A stretch of DNA of 64,000 nt, from NCBI GenBank assembly GCA_001599915.1, contig BCIG01000029.1:128654-192653 (forward strand). Direction: 5' to 3'. Positions 23,039-33,613 of this stretch are shown piece by piece (position 1 is the stretch's first letter; each line of letters starts with the position of its first letter). The notes beneath the pieces were generated by a model. The model was not told where the DNA came from and did no database searches. It saw nothing but the letters and a program-made list of their open reading frames with translations. The stretch comes from Symbiotaphrina buchneri. Its lineage: Eukaryota > Ascomycota > Symbiotaphrinales > Symbiotaphrinaceae. The position numbers and the translations under genes were made by a program.

Positions 23039-24647
23039 TTAGCATTGAAACGCTCTCTCCTTCAGTGAATTACATACCATCTTCCTAGGCTTAGGTTTCA
23101 AATCCGAAAGGCAGGGCGCGTAGAACATTTCTCCGGTCCAGGCATGGTGCAGCGTCCCAACCATGACCATGAGCCAGAGGATAATCACCACAGCCGCCAA
23201 GATCTTCACGCCGGGTCAGCTAATCCACGCTCACACAGCCGACGTAGAATGCGGAGCGCCTACCTCGCCGAGAACATGGAAGAAGGACGAGTTGAGCTCG
23301 TTGCCCAGTTGGATCGTGGATAGGACAACGGTCCCTAGCAGGGCCCGGTCAGCAAGGGTTGCTCCAGCCTAGCTCTTGATGTCCTAGGAGAACACGTACC
23401 AATTGGGAAAGTAAACCCCCACCAGCCCATATTGAACGGGAACCTACTCTGGGAAATACTGCCCACAGCCAGCGCCGCCCAGGGTATGGCCATAGACCAC
23501 ATAATCAAGCCGACCAGCCAGCCGAGGACATACAGCACCAAGCCCGCCTGCTGGCCCAGGGGCGTCATCTCCGGGATCAGCTTCAGCGCCACCTTTCCGA
23601 GCTGCATGATGCCGAAGCCGCCCTGGCCGAGCGGGCCGAGAGGCAAGAAGACGCTGACGATGACCTCGCGCGGCGGCAGCTTGTGGTGCATCAGCCGGTG
23701 GAAGTAGATGACTAGGATGCACATGGCGAGCGGCACGCCGATGCCCCACAGCACGTAGCTGATGAGCAGCGTCCACAGCGCATGGTGTGTGTTCTGGATC
23801 ACGCCTGCGAGGAGAGAGCCGGTGCTGGCGGCGACGATGGGCGCGACGATGGGCAGAAGGTAGACGGCTGTCATTGTGTTGAGGGAGCCGGCGTGGGCGG
23901 AGACCCTGCGCGTTTGTTAGTCCTGGACGGATAGAAGCAGTTGCGAAGCGTCGTTATCAGAAGGCAGTTTGGAAGGCCATGGGGAGTCGGGTAAAAACAT
24001 ACATAAACCAAGCCAATGAGCAGCATATAACGACCGAGATAACCGCATCAATCCACCACAAGACCCACGCAAAAATAACCACCCAATAGCCCCACGACGG
24101 CACGCACACGAGAACAATCATATTAATAATCGTAGCAAAGCCCATCGGAAACGTCCCCAAGAACAGGGACTGCGTAGGGTGCCGCAGCATGGCGAACCAG
24201 ATCTCGGGATAGAGCGTGTAGCGGACCATGGAGGTTAGGAACGCCAGGGCAAAGAATAGGATGTTCAGGCAGAAGACGATGATGGAGAGATAGTACAGCC
24301 AGGCGCCGTTGTACGGCATCTGGTGCAGTAGGATAGAGGCCATGCCCGTCCCCATCGTCACGGAGAACCAGCTGTGCGGTTGTGAGCCGCTGCGCCCGAT
24401 CTTGGGGGAGATAAGGGGGTGCGATATGTACATACGAAGGAGTGAAATTGCGGACAATGCGTCTCCATCCATGGTTCTCCTTGTCAATCTGCGCAGGATT
24501 CTCTGGTGTCAAGGGACCCTCGGGGGCCTTTTCTTGGACGGCCGCACTGTTTCCATTTGCTTGGGTCGAGGGGCTGTCTCCACGCTCAATATCCCGCTCC
24601 ACATCTTCATATCCGGGGTCGATCTCTCCGTCAGCACCGGGGTCCAT
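23039..24647 (-). CDS. SSU1: sulfite efflux pump, Ssu1 type (TDT/SLAC1 family)
   Basis: Five exons (24647-24436, 24371-24003, 23905-23400, 23334-23264, 23203-23039) code for 440 residues. A hydrophilic acidic N-terminus is followed by RRIVRNFTPSWFSVTMGTG, the hallmark opening of Ssu1, then about ten membrane helices with LRHPTQSLFLGTFPMG and VSVFLPLGPLGQGGFGIMQLG. Ssu1 exports sulfite across the plasma membrane. In filamentous fungi it removes sulfite made from cysteine or met in food and wood. Introns are 64, 97, 65 and 60 nt and keep the frame. The very end is uncertain: after PKPRKM the frame either runs 14 more codons to TAA at 23039, or a further intron would put a stop at 23023. Close relatives are malate permeases, but the opening motif favours sulfite. 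Confidence 0.9.
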
Positions 24648-25043
24648 GAGGGAGAATATAGATGTAGACTTCAGCAGAGGTGAAGGAAGGATGGCCAATT
24701 ATAATATGTTAAAAAGACAAATATGCTCAATGCTCAGAGGCACAATGCGGAGCCCACTGTAAATGTTCCTCAAAAAACAAAGATCGATAAACAGATGTCC
24801 CGCTGGACAATTAATTATTTATATTCCACAAAGGGACCAAAAATATATCTCTCTCTCTGACTCCAAACAGCTCCCATCTCCCGCACCCTCTTCCGTGCGA
24901 CCCGAGCCACCAGCCAGGCGTCCAGTGACGCATAGCAGGTGCGGACACAGAATGTCAAACACCGCGATGCGCCTGCATCATCAGCCCACGTCCACCCGTG
25001 CACGCTAGACTACCGGGAGCAGAGAGCGCCCGTTTCGACGGGG

Positions 25044-25113
25044 TGCTTCGGGAGCGTTGATTTCGAAAGTTTTTTAACAGAAAAAGTTACCGAATTTTAA
25101 CTACTCCGCTTAT
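25044..25113 (+). repeat. left terminal inverted repeat of the MITE-like element
   Basis: Seventy bases pairing with 25524-25593; mismatches are near the middle and at the inner end. Confidence 0.85.
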
Positions 25114-25523
25114 GTAGCCCCCACCAAAATCAATATGGGAGTCAATACCTAGTCAGTGTGACAGCTCAAAGCTCATTCCTAAATTATTTATTTCAACCTT
25201 CAAATACCTGAATAAGGAGCTTTACAGCCCTATAGGGACTTTGGTCGTCGTTTCTTATTTTATTCTTCTTTTATGTTATTTATGTTATTTGACGTTGTAG
25301 TCCCTGAAGATTTAACTCTCTTTATTGTAACAACATAACTATAAATCAACTTCTAAGTTGTCTTTACACCTCCTTTGTACCTTGAATTACATCGGCTATA
25401 GTAGAATGACCTATCTCAATTATCCTAAGTTGTTATATTCAAGTAAATCAGAAAAAGCTTCGATAATTTGAACGGTAGCACTGCCGATATGTTGATTCCC
25501 ATACAAATCTCACGTGGTGTTGT

Positions 25524-25593
25524 ATAAGCGGCGTGGTTAAAACTCGGTAACTTTTTGTGTTAAAAAACTTTCGAAATCAACGCTCCCGAAGCA
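25524..25593 (-). repeat. right terminal inverted repeat of the MITE-like element
   Basis: Seventy bases pairing with 25044-25113 at about 94 percent identity by eye. Confidence 0.85.
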
Positions 25594-26096
25594 TCGCGCC
25601 GTTTCGAGAAGCTTGCCTCTGAGCTTGATCGGAGCCGAGAATGGAAAGCTGCGCGATGGTAGCGTTTTGATTGGTTGGGGAAATAAGTGGCCTGATTTTG
25701 GGAGTGGTCTGATGTTCTTTCGACTGGGCGGGAGGTGGGTGACTAAGCCAGCTTTGAAGTGGACTTGGAATAATATGGGATGCCTAATGGAATAATAGAA
25801 ATATCAAAGAAAGAGGAAGATGACTCGTATGTATCAGCATCTTTGATTGAACGGATATTTAGCCTGATTATGATACATAAGAAAATCAAGTTCTGAAAGT
25901 CTGGCCGCTCTGGACCCTTACAACATTGGCAGAATATCTCAAGCACGATATCACGAAGCAGTTCCGCAAAATGTCAGCCCTTCGAAGCCGTAAACCTAAG
26001 ATTGTGTCAAAATGAGAGAGTCTTTTTTGGTTATATACAATTCCAAAATACTCTTTGCTCCTCATAGTCTGTGTTCCATTGTCCTAAACGAGCAAC

Positions 26097-27870
26097 TTAT
26101 CCATCCCTCTTCCGCAACCCCACCATACATTTCAGCGGTTTCCTCAAGAACCCTTCTCTAGTCTCCATCTCCCGCTCATAGAGTTCAAACTCATACCTCC
26201 TCGCAAACGTCGCCACAATAAGTCGCAACTCCATCTCCGCAACGTTCCTGCCCACGCAAGCGCGCGGGCCGACGCTGAACGGGATGAAGCAGGACTTTTG
26301 CAACTCCGTCAGCCCGGAGGCTGCTGTTGTCTTCTCCGTGATGGTCTGGTCGGGGTTCTCGCTGGCTTCAGTAGCCTGGGTTGCAGGGTTCGCGGTGGGA
26401 GTGGAGGTGGGCATCCACCGCTCGGGGCGGAATTGATCTGCGTCTGGGCCCCAGACGGTGGGGTCCCGGTGGAGCGTGTAGCTGGGGACGGAGGGGACGG
26501 TGCCGGGTGGGAAGTACTGGCCAAGGATTGTGATGCCTGTTCCGTCCGGTGGTACGACCCGAGGCAGACCAAGAGCGGAAGTTGAATGGATGCGGAGAGT
26601 CTCATTGATCACGCTGATATTATTAGCTATCATTGCGACAGTAGGTATATGATGGTCAGTGGACTCACGCATTGAGATAGGGTAGGTCTTTGACCTGGTT
26701 GAAGGTGGGAGGTTCCGCTGACGGGAGTGCAGCATCGAGCTCTTCCTGTAGCTTTGACATGACTCCTGGAGTTTTGAGGCACCAATAGAGGATGGCACAG
26801 GAGGTATTAGACGTCTGTTCAGGTCAGTCAGTCATGGGTGATCTCGTCAGTGGAATATCGGCACCGTACCGTATCACTGCCAGCAATGAGCTGTGTCAAC
26901 GCCTCAGCTGTAAGCTCTTGCCTGCCCATTTTCTCGCCTTTGCTGTCGCGACCTTCCATCAACCGCGCAAGTAGGTCATCTCGGTGGATCTCGCCTCTCT
27001 CCGCAGCTTCCAGTCGGTGATTCACCCGAGCCACAGCAATACCCGCTAGATTCTCGACCGCTTCAAGTCCGTTCCGGAAGAAGGGGTCAGGAAGCTTCTT
27101 GGCATATGGCTTGAGCTGCGGAAGACATCCTAGAGTTGCCGAAACTTCGCCCCTGCGATTGAGGACCTCTACCGCGGGCGCATAGGTAGGCGGGCTATCT
27201 GGTGATTTCCGCACTTCCGCAATATCCTTTCCTTTTGGTAACATACCAAATGGGGCGCCAAATGCAAGATCTCCAATAATGTCAAAGGCAAGGTAGTTGA
27301 ACCAGTCGAGGGCATTGATGGTGGCATATTTCCCATTAGCAGTGGCAGAGATACGGTCCCACTGCTTGACGAGCTCTTCGATGTTGGCGTGCATATATTG
27401 CTCGAACTTGCCAATAGATTTGGCGCTGAACGTGTGAGACACCGTCTTGCGCTTCCGAGTATGTTCAGCCCTGTCACGGGTATTGAACAGACCACGTTGG
27501 ATGGAGACGAATGCATCATAGAAGTTGCTGTATTTGTGGTGAGCGGCCGTAGACAACGGGGAAATGACAAACTATACCTCTTCAAAAAGCCGTTGCCATG
27601 CCCGTAGACAATGGGTACAGCATCCGGGTGAGCAATAGAGACGTGGTCTGGAGCTATGCGCACGACGGGGCCATATTTCTGATGAGCGTTATGTACTGCA
27701 AGAAAGCGCCTTCCTCGTCGGCATTGGTACATAAGCCATAGATTTGTGAATGCCGCCGGGAACGGAGATGGTATGCTGCGAATAGCATTATTGCGAAGGT
27801 AAGGGAGTAGGTAAAAGAGAAATGGAACAAGAAGGAGAGCCCATGGAGTGATGAGGAAGTTGAGAAACAT
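26097..27870 (-). CDS. bphA: cytochrome P450, benzoate 4-monooxygenase type (CYP53)
   Basis: Four exons (27870-27578, 27527-26870, 26814-26669, 26613-26097) give 537 residues. A hydrophobic N-terminal anchor places it in the ER membrane. CYP53 hallmarks are plentiful: YGHGNGFLK, RGLFNTRDRAEHTRKRKTVS, EVLNRRGEVSATLGC, the I-helix AGSDTTSNTS, ETLRIHSTSALGLPRVVPP (ExxR) and the haem loop FSVGPRACVGRN with the ligand Cys. CYP53 enzymes para-hydroxylate benzoate, the entry step to protocatechuate degradation, and detoxify plant phenolics; they need the NADPH-P450 reductase, which is not in this window. A Thr/Ala/Pro-rich insert of about 35 residues sits between PERWMP and the haem loop and is not usual for the family. 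Introns are 50, 55 and 55 nt. Confidence 0.93.
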
Positions 27871-29942
27871 TTTACGGTCGGGTTGTCGCAGATGGGAGGT
27901 GTCTCAAGAGGTAATTCATACACTAATAGTCATGAATGCCTTCTGTTTATGCTGGGAGTCGGCTGAGTAGAATTTATAGAGCGAATAATCTCGCTGATGT
28001 AACCTCAATAATATCCTTGATATCCGAAGAAACGTTCGTCAAGCCGAGAGAACTCCGCACCCTGTATGACCATTCGGGAACCGAACTGCAGAATGATGAA
28101 AATGCCGCGAGAGAGAAGATGCCGTATCAATTCCCGAAGCAAAAAGAAGGAGTGATGGTGGGAATGATTGTGCGGCCGCCCCCCGCACCGTTTTTATGGG
28201 GTCCTAGAAACAAGGTTTTGAACGCGTGGAGACTGGAGATGGCTCGATGGCTAACGGCTAACGAGCGAGGGTCCTGGAGCTTAGTGCTCACCGTCAAGCC
28301 CTCTAACATTGGACGCCTGTCAGATCTGAGCCGGCGAGTCGCGGCGAGGACATAAGGAACTGAAGAGAAGGAGTACTGGAAAATCAATTGCCGTCGACCC
28401 TGACACACGAAGATTTACCGCTTCTGGAAGTTATTCGATTTGCAGTGAAATGGCTGTTGTGGACTCAGAACAAACAAAGAATGAAATATGCAATTATGCT
28501 AATACATGAAGCTGTTCCTGCCTCTCCCACAAGCTAAAGAAGCGTCCGAGCCTTGAGCGGTTTCGTTCCGCCCCCAGCGTTGAGAGGGCATCATCCGATG
28601 CGGGGTTTCGCGGGGTCCATCATCTACGGTTGTCGTCGCGATTGGCTCCTCGAAGATATTTCGACGTGTTCTCCCGCCTCTGCCGTGCCGAGATCCACTT
28701 AGTATCTCCGAGATCTTCAGCATATACGGATATACGTATAGGGGTCTGTGGTATCGGGATGGTCGGAATGAAAGCCCCGCGGAATCCAAATTCTATTCAC
28801 AACTGCATCTGACTGACTTGGTCAGACTCGATCCAACGCTCAGGATTGGCCGAGATGAATGTGCTCCCATAGTCGGACTTTTCAAGTGTGCAGCACCTCA
28901 GTTCTCGGCTAGGTTCAGGGGCTAAAAAGGGGCTATTCTGTCTACAGATCCTCAACCACCTGCACTCTAGCTGTGATGTGAAAAGATGTGTATGATTAAA
29001 AGAGGGGCTATATCTTTGAAACCTTTACAACTCCACATTAATTGCAAACGGACCGACCTTCCTTTCACCATTCTCTGAAAGAATACCGCACAAGCCAGCC
29101 AGCACCAAGCATGCCGCGCCCTCAGCACTATACAAAACACCACGGCCGAGTATGTGAGGACTGTGCAAAAATCGCTCGTAACTTCCCCAAAAAGAAGCCA
29201 AAAAAAGAAACAGAAAACAAAAACATGCAACAACCCGGATTCCCAAGTCGTCCCCGACCTTAGTACTAACGAGTCGATCAGTGGCTTAGGTATGCCAGAG
29301 CGAACGGGATGGCCCGTTGTCCACTGTCTGTGGTCGCATGTGTTGATTCTTGCTTTTTGCGATAATTATACCAGCAGGAGAAGGGGAACGAAGGTTACCT
29401 CTTTGTCTTTTGCCTATGCTCTCCCTCTGGTTGGATGAGATAAAGAACAATGGGATTGGAGGGAGCAGAAGAATACCAACTTCTCCTACCTTTTCTTTTC
29501 TAACCGTCCTTTGTCTTCGACCTCGCTGGCAACATGTCTGCTTGTCCACCGGTCCTCTCACAATGGAGATCTTCGAATTGTTCACGATCATACCCTCGAC
29601 CTTGTTGTCCTTCTTCCAGCAATCTCTTTGTTGCTTTAACAATCCCTTGTACACGTTCTTTTTATAACTTTGCAAAATCTGTCTTTATCCAAGCCAATAA
29701 TGCCTCGACATATCACAATATATCACAATGGGCTCAATGCTTTATATCTCCTCCTGCACAACCTCCCCGCTGCTATAAAACACCTCCCCGTCCCGCACTA
29801 CCCCTATCCCTCCGCTCACCCTTGTATATACCAACGAGGACCTCACATACCTTACCCTACTCTTTCACCCCTTTCACCCGTTTCAACCTCTTTTCTCCTC
29901 CCCCTTTCCCTCCTCCTCCCTCAACCAAAAACCAAAAAGAAG
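27871..29942. other. 2-kb intergenic, divergent promoters
   Basis: An open frame at 27936-28355 (139 codons, plus strand) has an ATG but no family resemblance and overlaps the CYP53 upstream region, so it is not called. A pyrimidine-rich leader precedes the gene at 29943. Confidence 0.45.
29774..29780 (+). promoter_or_regulatory. TATA-like box
   Basis: TATAAAA lies 169 bp upstream of the ATG at 29943 and is followed by a long C/T-rich leader, the usual layout of well-expressed fungal genes. Confidence 0.4.
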
Positions 29943-30434
29943 ATGTGTCTATCCCACACCATCCTCTCCCCCAACTGCAGCCACGAACTCTACAAAGTCA
30001 TCTGCCGGCCCTGCCCCTCCACCATCTGTGCTCCAGCACAGCAAACCTCCTGTCCTTGCGGGCGCACTGACGACGCCGTGCGCGCTGATTCAGAGCTGGG
30101 TGAGTGTATCGCGTGCTGGATGCGCGATATCGGACGCAATAACAACACTCACGATGAGGACCAGGGCGATGAAGTGAGGACGACGACTGCGGCCGCGAGA
30201 CTAATTTGGGAACTTGATGTTGCGCTTGATGTCGCGCTTGATGCGGGGCAGCGCGCTGCTGGCAGCGAAGAGAGTGTTCTTGAGAACACGGAGATTACGA
30301 GTGCGAAGACGGAGGAGCGCAACTCAGCCGAGCTGCCGAAGAAGACGCTGAAGACGCTGAAGAGGAAGAGATACTCCATCTCCCCTCCCGAGCCACTTCC
30401 CTGCAGACCCCTGAAAAGGCGTCGGCTAGAATGA
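29943..30434 (+). CDS. small Cys-rich protein with basic nuclear-localisation-like tail
   Basis: One exon, 163 residues. I do not recognise the family. The first 60 residues hold nine cysteines, several in CxxC-like pairs (CRPCPSTIC, CPCG, CIACW), together with HELYKVICRPC. This resembles a small zinc-binding module of the type seen in unannotated ascomycete proteins. The middle is acidic with an ALDVALDAG helix. The C-terminus carries two basic clusters, KRKR and KRRR, arranged like a bipartite nuclear signal. There is no signal peptide, so it is not a secreted cysteine-rich effector. A TATA-like box, pyrimidine-rich leader and good codon use support a real gene. The upstream frame stays open to 29670, but the ATG at 29943 best fits the leader. 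Confidence 0.6.
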   Translation: MCLSHTILSPNCSHELYKVICRPCPSTICAPAQQTSCPCGRTDDAVRADSELGECIACWMRDIGRNNNTHDEDQGDEVRTTTAAARLIWELDVALDVALDAGQRAAGSEESVLENTEITSAKTEERNSAELPKKTLKTLKRKRYSISPPEPLPCRPLKRRRLE

Positions 30435-31124
30435 TGCCTCTCCTCCTCCTCCTCCTCCTCCTCCTCCTCCTCTACGGCGGCGGTCTTAGAAAAAGCATGG
30501 TGAGTCCTCCCAATCGCGGGCCGAATGCTGATGAAGCCTAGGTATATAGCAATAGCAAGAGCTTTCTTCAAATTCAAAGGTATATATGGAATTTTGACAG
30601 ATACTTGCCTTGGGACACCTTAGGCACGTGTTGGAATCGGAGATGTAAGTCCTGCCCTTCAAAGTGTCTTTGTTGCTGACGTCGATGTGCTATACTTTCT
30701 TTGTTTGTTCTTGGGGCTTTGTTATATACCTAGACCTAGACCGCTTCGCAATAATAATACTTCAAAGTGAGTTTTTCTTTGAGCAATTTCTCAGTATGTT
30801 CCATTGTGGTTGATTGAGAGTCTGATATCGAAAGGTAGAGCTGGCCATTTATTTGTGGCCTACTGCCAGCCCCATAGGGTTTGAGTTGGCATCTAGCTTG
30901 TTTTTAAAGGAGAATGGAGACATGCGCACCAAGTAGCAACATTGTACCATATGAAGACTTTGTATTGATTATTTAAGCTAACTCTGTTTGACTCCTAATA
31001 TCCTCTTCGAAAAGCTCAGTCTCCCCCTTGCTTTGCTTCATACCAGAGCTGCATGCTAAGAGATGAACGCCATGAACTGTAAGCGTATATCAACCCTCAG
31101 ATATACTGGCTTCTTGAGTGGCGC
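30435..31124. other. intergenic between convergent genes
   Basis: Apart from the TCC run, nothing is recognised; moderately A+T-rich. Confidence 0.5.
30441..30472. repeat. (TCC)n microsatellite in the 3' flank
   Basis: About ten TCC units begin seven bases after the stop codon of the Cys-rich protein gene, so they lie in its 3' untranslated region. Confidence 0.9.
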
Positions 31125-31973
31125 CTATCGAACCGGAGGCGTAGCCGGGCCGAACCACTCGATATTGATCAGCTCCAAAGCCCCTTGGCGGCCTGCGAGG
31201 TAGCCAGTAGGCCTTTCTTCGAAGGGACTCTCCTTCTTTTCAGGCTTCACCTTCGGACCAAATGGCCACTCATCCCTGTAGCGTGGCGTCCAGCAGGAGA
31301 GTCGGGTGTAGCAGCCACAGATGCAGTAACCGTGGGTGAGGTTCCTCCTCACCTCTGCAGGCTTGCACTCCCATCCGGCTTCTGTAAGCAGCTTCCTCTT
31401 GGGCTTATCGACACCGCGCTTGACAGGGTGTTCCACGATCAACTTGCATTGGCGAGTACCCTCACCGCTCACATCAATGGCGCGGATCTTGTCAAAGAAT
31501 GAGAGCCGGAAAGACTTCCTGTTGAGAGCGCTCTCGAAGATTGTAAGGCTTAAGAGGCGGACACCGTCGAATGCAAGTTGCCGGACGCAACGGTCAAGGT
31601 GCGCGACGTGCGGGGCGCTGTTATTCCGCCACTGGTTTGGTGATGGGGCGAAAGCAAGATGGCGTATGCAGTGGCGATTTTCGCTGCCTATCATCTCTAG
31701 GAACTTATAGAGGAACTTGGCTTTGTGGAAGCTGAAGGTATTTTGCCCATAGAGAACCGCGCTAGCTTCTGCATAAACCAGACGGCAGACGCGGAGTAGT
31801 CCTGATGTGATATCATCATTGCAGAAGCCAGGGTCAATGTAGATGCGGCTGCCGTCGGGCGGAGTGAGAAAATGGCCGTAGATAATCTGGCGTACCTCCG
31901 TTGGCAAGGCAAGGAACCGGAACGGACGAGATGACTTCGCAGTCCCAGAGACGATCATAGAATTGGCATCCAT
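31125..31973 (-). CDS. F-box-like / DUF7730-type ascomycete protein
   Basis: A single exon of 282 residues from the ATG at 31973 (MDANSMIVSG). The frame is open further upstream but without an ATG. The segment FRFLALPTEVRQIIYGHFL (residues about 18-36) is the degenerate F-box-like start found in large families of filamentous ascomycetes. VCRLVYAEASAVLYGQNTFSF and a leucine-rich region follow, where F-box-like proteins of this type usually pass into a receptor fold. True F-box proteins link substrates to SCF ubiquitin ligases. For this family that role is unproven and no partner is visible here. The C-terminus is basic with a Cys cluster (CICGCYTRLSCW). A second such gene lies at 53096. Confidence 0.75.
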   Translation of the reverse strand: MDANSMIVSGTAKSSRPFRFLALPTEVRQIIYGHFLTPPDGSRIYIDPGFCNDDITSGLLRVCRLVYAEASAVLYGQNTFSFHKAKFLYKFLEMIGSENRHCIRHLAFAPSPNQWRNNSAPHVAHLDRCVRQLAFDGVRLLSLTIFESALNRKSFRLSFFDKIRAIDVSGEGTRQCKLIVEHPVKRGVDKPKRKLLTEAGWECKPAEVRRNLTHGYCICGCYTRLSCWTPRYRDEWPFGPKVKPEKKESPFEERPTGYLAGRQGALELINIEWFGPATPPVR

Positions 31974-32767
31974 GCTTGCGTCACGCGCGAGAGGAGCAAT
32001 GACGTTAGGAGATGAGATGGTGCAAATGATCAGTGCCGCCGCTGTGAGGTATTGGTGAGCACTTTCAGAAGAAGTGAGACATGCGGGTGCCAACGCACGG
32101 ATTGCCGCAGGACGTCGAAGATATGATGGAGCTCCAGGTAAGCCGAGCTCAATCCTGCAGAACAACTGCTGATGGTGTAAGGAGACCACTTGTCACGCGT
32201 CTGCTGCCTTTGCTATGTAGGTTGAGACGCGTGAGACAGGTCGTGGTTGACAGCAATGAGGAGATGATTGCAGCACGACCTTTTGAGAAAGAGGAAGATA
32301 GCCTGAGTCTCAAATGAGACTCGTGACCACGACCCAGTTGAGGACGACTTGATCAGGCCTGAGGATGGCACCGACCGTGGTTGATGCCGGTGAGGTGGAG
32401 AGAAGATGAGAGAGGATGAGGAGATGAGGAGGTGAGGGGAACTATATAAGGTAAACATGACCACGTCAGGCGACAAGAAGTGAAGGTGGAAGTGAATGTG
32501 GCAGTGGCGTCACACTCGACGCATCGTTCGCCTGTAGGTAAGGTACCTCGTCTGATATCCCATGGTGGATGCTTAAGCTCAGTAAGCTTATTTGGAGGAG
32601 AAAAAGCCGGTATGTCTAAGGTACCATCGGAACCAACGCGAACCGATGCAGCCAACAGATAATGTATCTAGCGCAAGTTATGTACCTTAGCCCATGATCA
32701 TGGTGAAAAGCGAGGTAATGGCAGATCAATCATACTCGGGCCCTTTGCCTACATATTCCAATACATC
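31974..32767. other. intergenic
   Basis: Contains several GTACCTTA/TAAGGTACC words (near 32535, 32617 and 32685) like those at 1416 and 40044. No gene is recognised. Confidence 0.5.
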
Positions 32768-33613
32768 TCACCACCAATCATGCCTTCGATACTGCCCTCT
32801 CCTAGCTCCATCACCTGCTAGTCCTCCTCCTATTCCTCCTGCTATCCCTCCTCCTACACCTCCCGGCAATCCTCCTCTTCCTCCAACAGCCTCCCTCTCT
32901 CTCATCAACATCTCCACCTCCCACTGCATCCTCTCCCTCCAGCGCCTCTCCTCCTGCTCCATCCTCTTCTTCCTTTCCGCCTCAATTCCACTCAGTCCAC
33001 TCCTCAACCCGCTAATCTCGCCCTTCAAGCCCGCAACCTCACTCTCCAGCGTGCCATTCGTAGTCTTCAACCCGCCCTCCACCGCGCCCATCCTATCACC
33101 CAAGCCTTTCAGGCCCTTCTCCGCCTCTTCAACGCGCGGCTTCAGATCATCCAGCCCCTTTTCCAGCCCGCCGACTCTGTCTCGCACAGCCTCCACGTCG
33201 CCTTTGATGCCGTCGACGGATTTCCGGCGCGCTAAATGCCGCGTACACGCTGGGTGCCGTAGGTCGTGTTGTAGAGGAGAGAAGATCCTCTCGCAGCCAT
33301 GGTAGTAGCAACTCGGGTCATCGGTCGCTCCATCATATCCTCCTGGATCCAGGCGGTCCCAGTTCTGCTGCGCATATGCCTGTCGTACCAACGGAGGGAG
33401 CGCGGCTCGTCCATTTGTAAGCTCCTTGAGATCCTCTGGGTGGAGAAAGAGAATACGGGGTGGCAGCGGCGCATCTTTTACAGCCTCCGTGGATGCGGCG
33501 GAGTCACTAGTTGTGGAGGCGTTATCGACCACCTTGAATGTTGAGCCAGAGGATTTGCTGCCTTTCGCTTTAGCGCCTTTCGCTGGCACGGGCTTGTAGG
33601 AGATCCAGCACAT
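32768..33613 (-). CDS. coiled-coil protein with Gly-rich tail, function unknown
   Basis: A single exon of 281 residues starting MCWISYKPVPAKG. Residues 1-50 are basic and Ser-rich. A compact region around PRILFLHPEDLKELTNGRAALPP to CYYHGCERIFSPLQHDLRHP follows, with Cys/His spacing that could be a small metal site or simply a fold. From about residue 130 to 240 heptads such as VEAVRDRVGGLEKGLDDLKPRVEEAEKGL predict a long coiled coil. The last 35 residues are nearly all Gly with Ala, Ile and Arg. I recognise no family. The long open frame and good ATG context support a real gene, possibly a structural or tethering protein. Confidence 0.65.
   Translation of the reverse strand: MCWISYKPVPAKGAKAKGSKSSGSTFKVVDNASTTSDSAASTEAVKDAPLPPRILFLHPEDLKELTNGRAALPPLVRQAYAQQNWDRLDPGGYDGATDDPSCYYHGCERIFSPLQHDLRHPACTRHLARRKSVDGIKGDVEAVRDRVGGLEKGLDDLKPRVEEAEKGLKGLGDRMGAVEGGLKTTNGTLESEVAGLKGEISGLRSGLSGIEAERKKRMEQEERRWRERMQWEVEMLMREREAVGGRGGLPGGVGGGIAGGIGGGLAGDGARRGQYRRHDWW

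Larger units (their letters stand above)
25044..25593. mobile_element. MITE-like non-autonomous DNA element with 70-bp terminal inverted repeats
   Basis: The ends at 25044-25113 and 25524-25593 are reverse complements over 70 bases with about four mismatches, each beginning TGCTTCGGGAGCGTTGATTT. The 410-bp interior is much more A+T-rich than neighbouring DNA and has no coding capacity, so the element is non-autonomous. A near-direct repeat, GCGCCCGTTTCGA at 25026-25038 and GCGCCGTTTCGA at 25596-25607, lies just outside both ends and may be the duplicated target site, although five and two extra bases separate it from the inverted repeats. That length does not fit the 2-bp TA of Tc1/mariner and is long for hAT, so the superfamily is unresolved. 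Confidence 0.8.
24648..26096. other. intergenic, carries a MITE-like element
   Basis: The stretch lies between the SSU1 start and the CYP53 3' end. Its middle third is the A+T-rich inverted-repeat element described separately. The rest shows no gene. Confidence 0.6.

Noticed and set aside
23960-24700. SSU1-like gene as a malate permease
   Set aside because: The RNFTPSWFSVTMGTG opening and PLGPLGQGGFG loop fit Ssu1 better than Mae1-type carriers.
27936-28355. 139-codon plus-strand gene next to CYP53
   Set aside because: No family resemblance, no promoter cues, and placement within the P450 upstream region.
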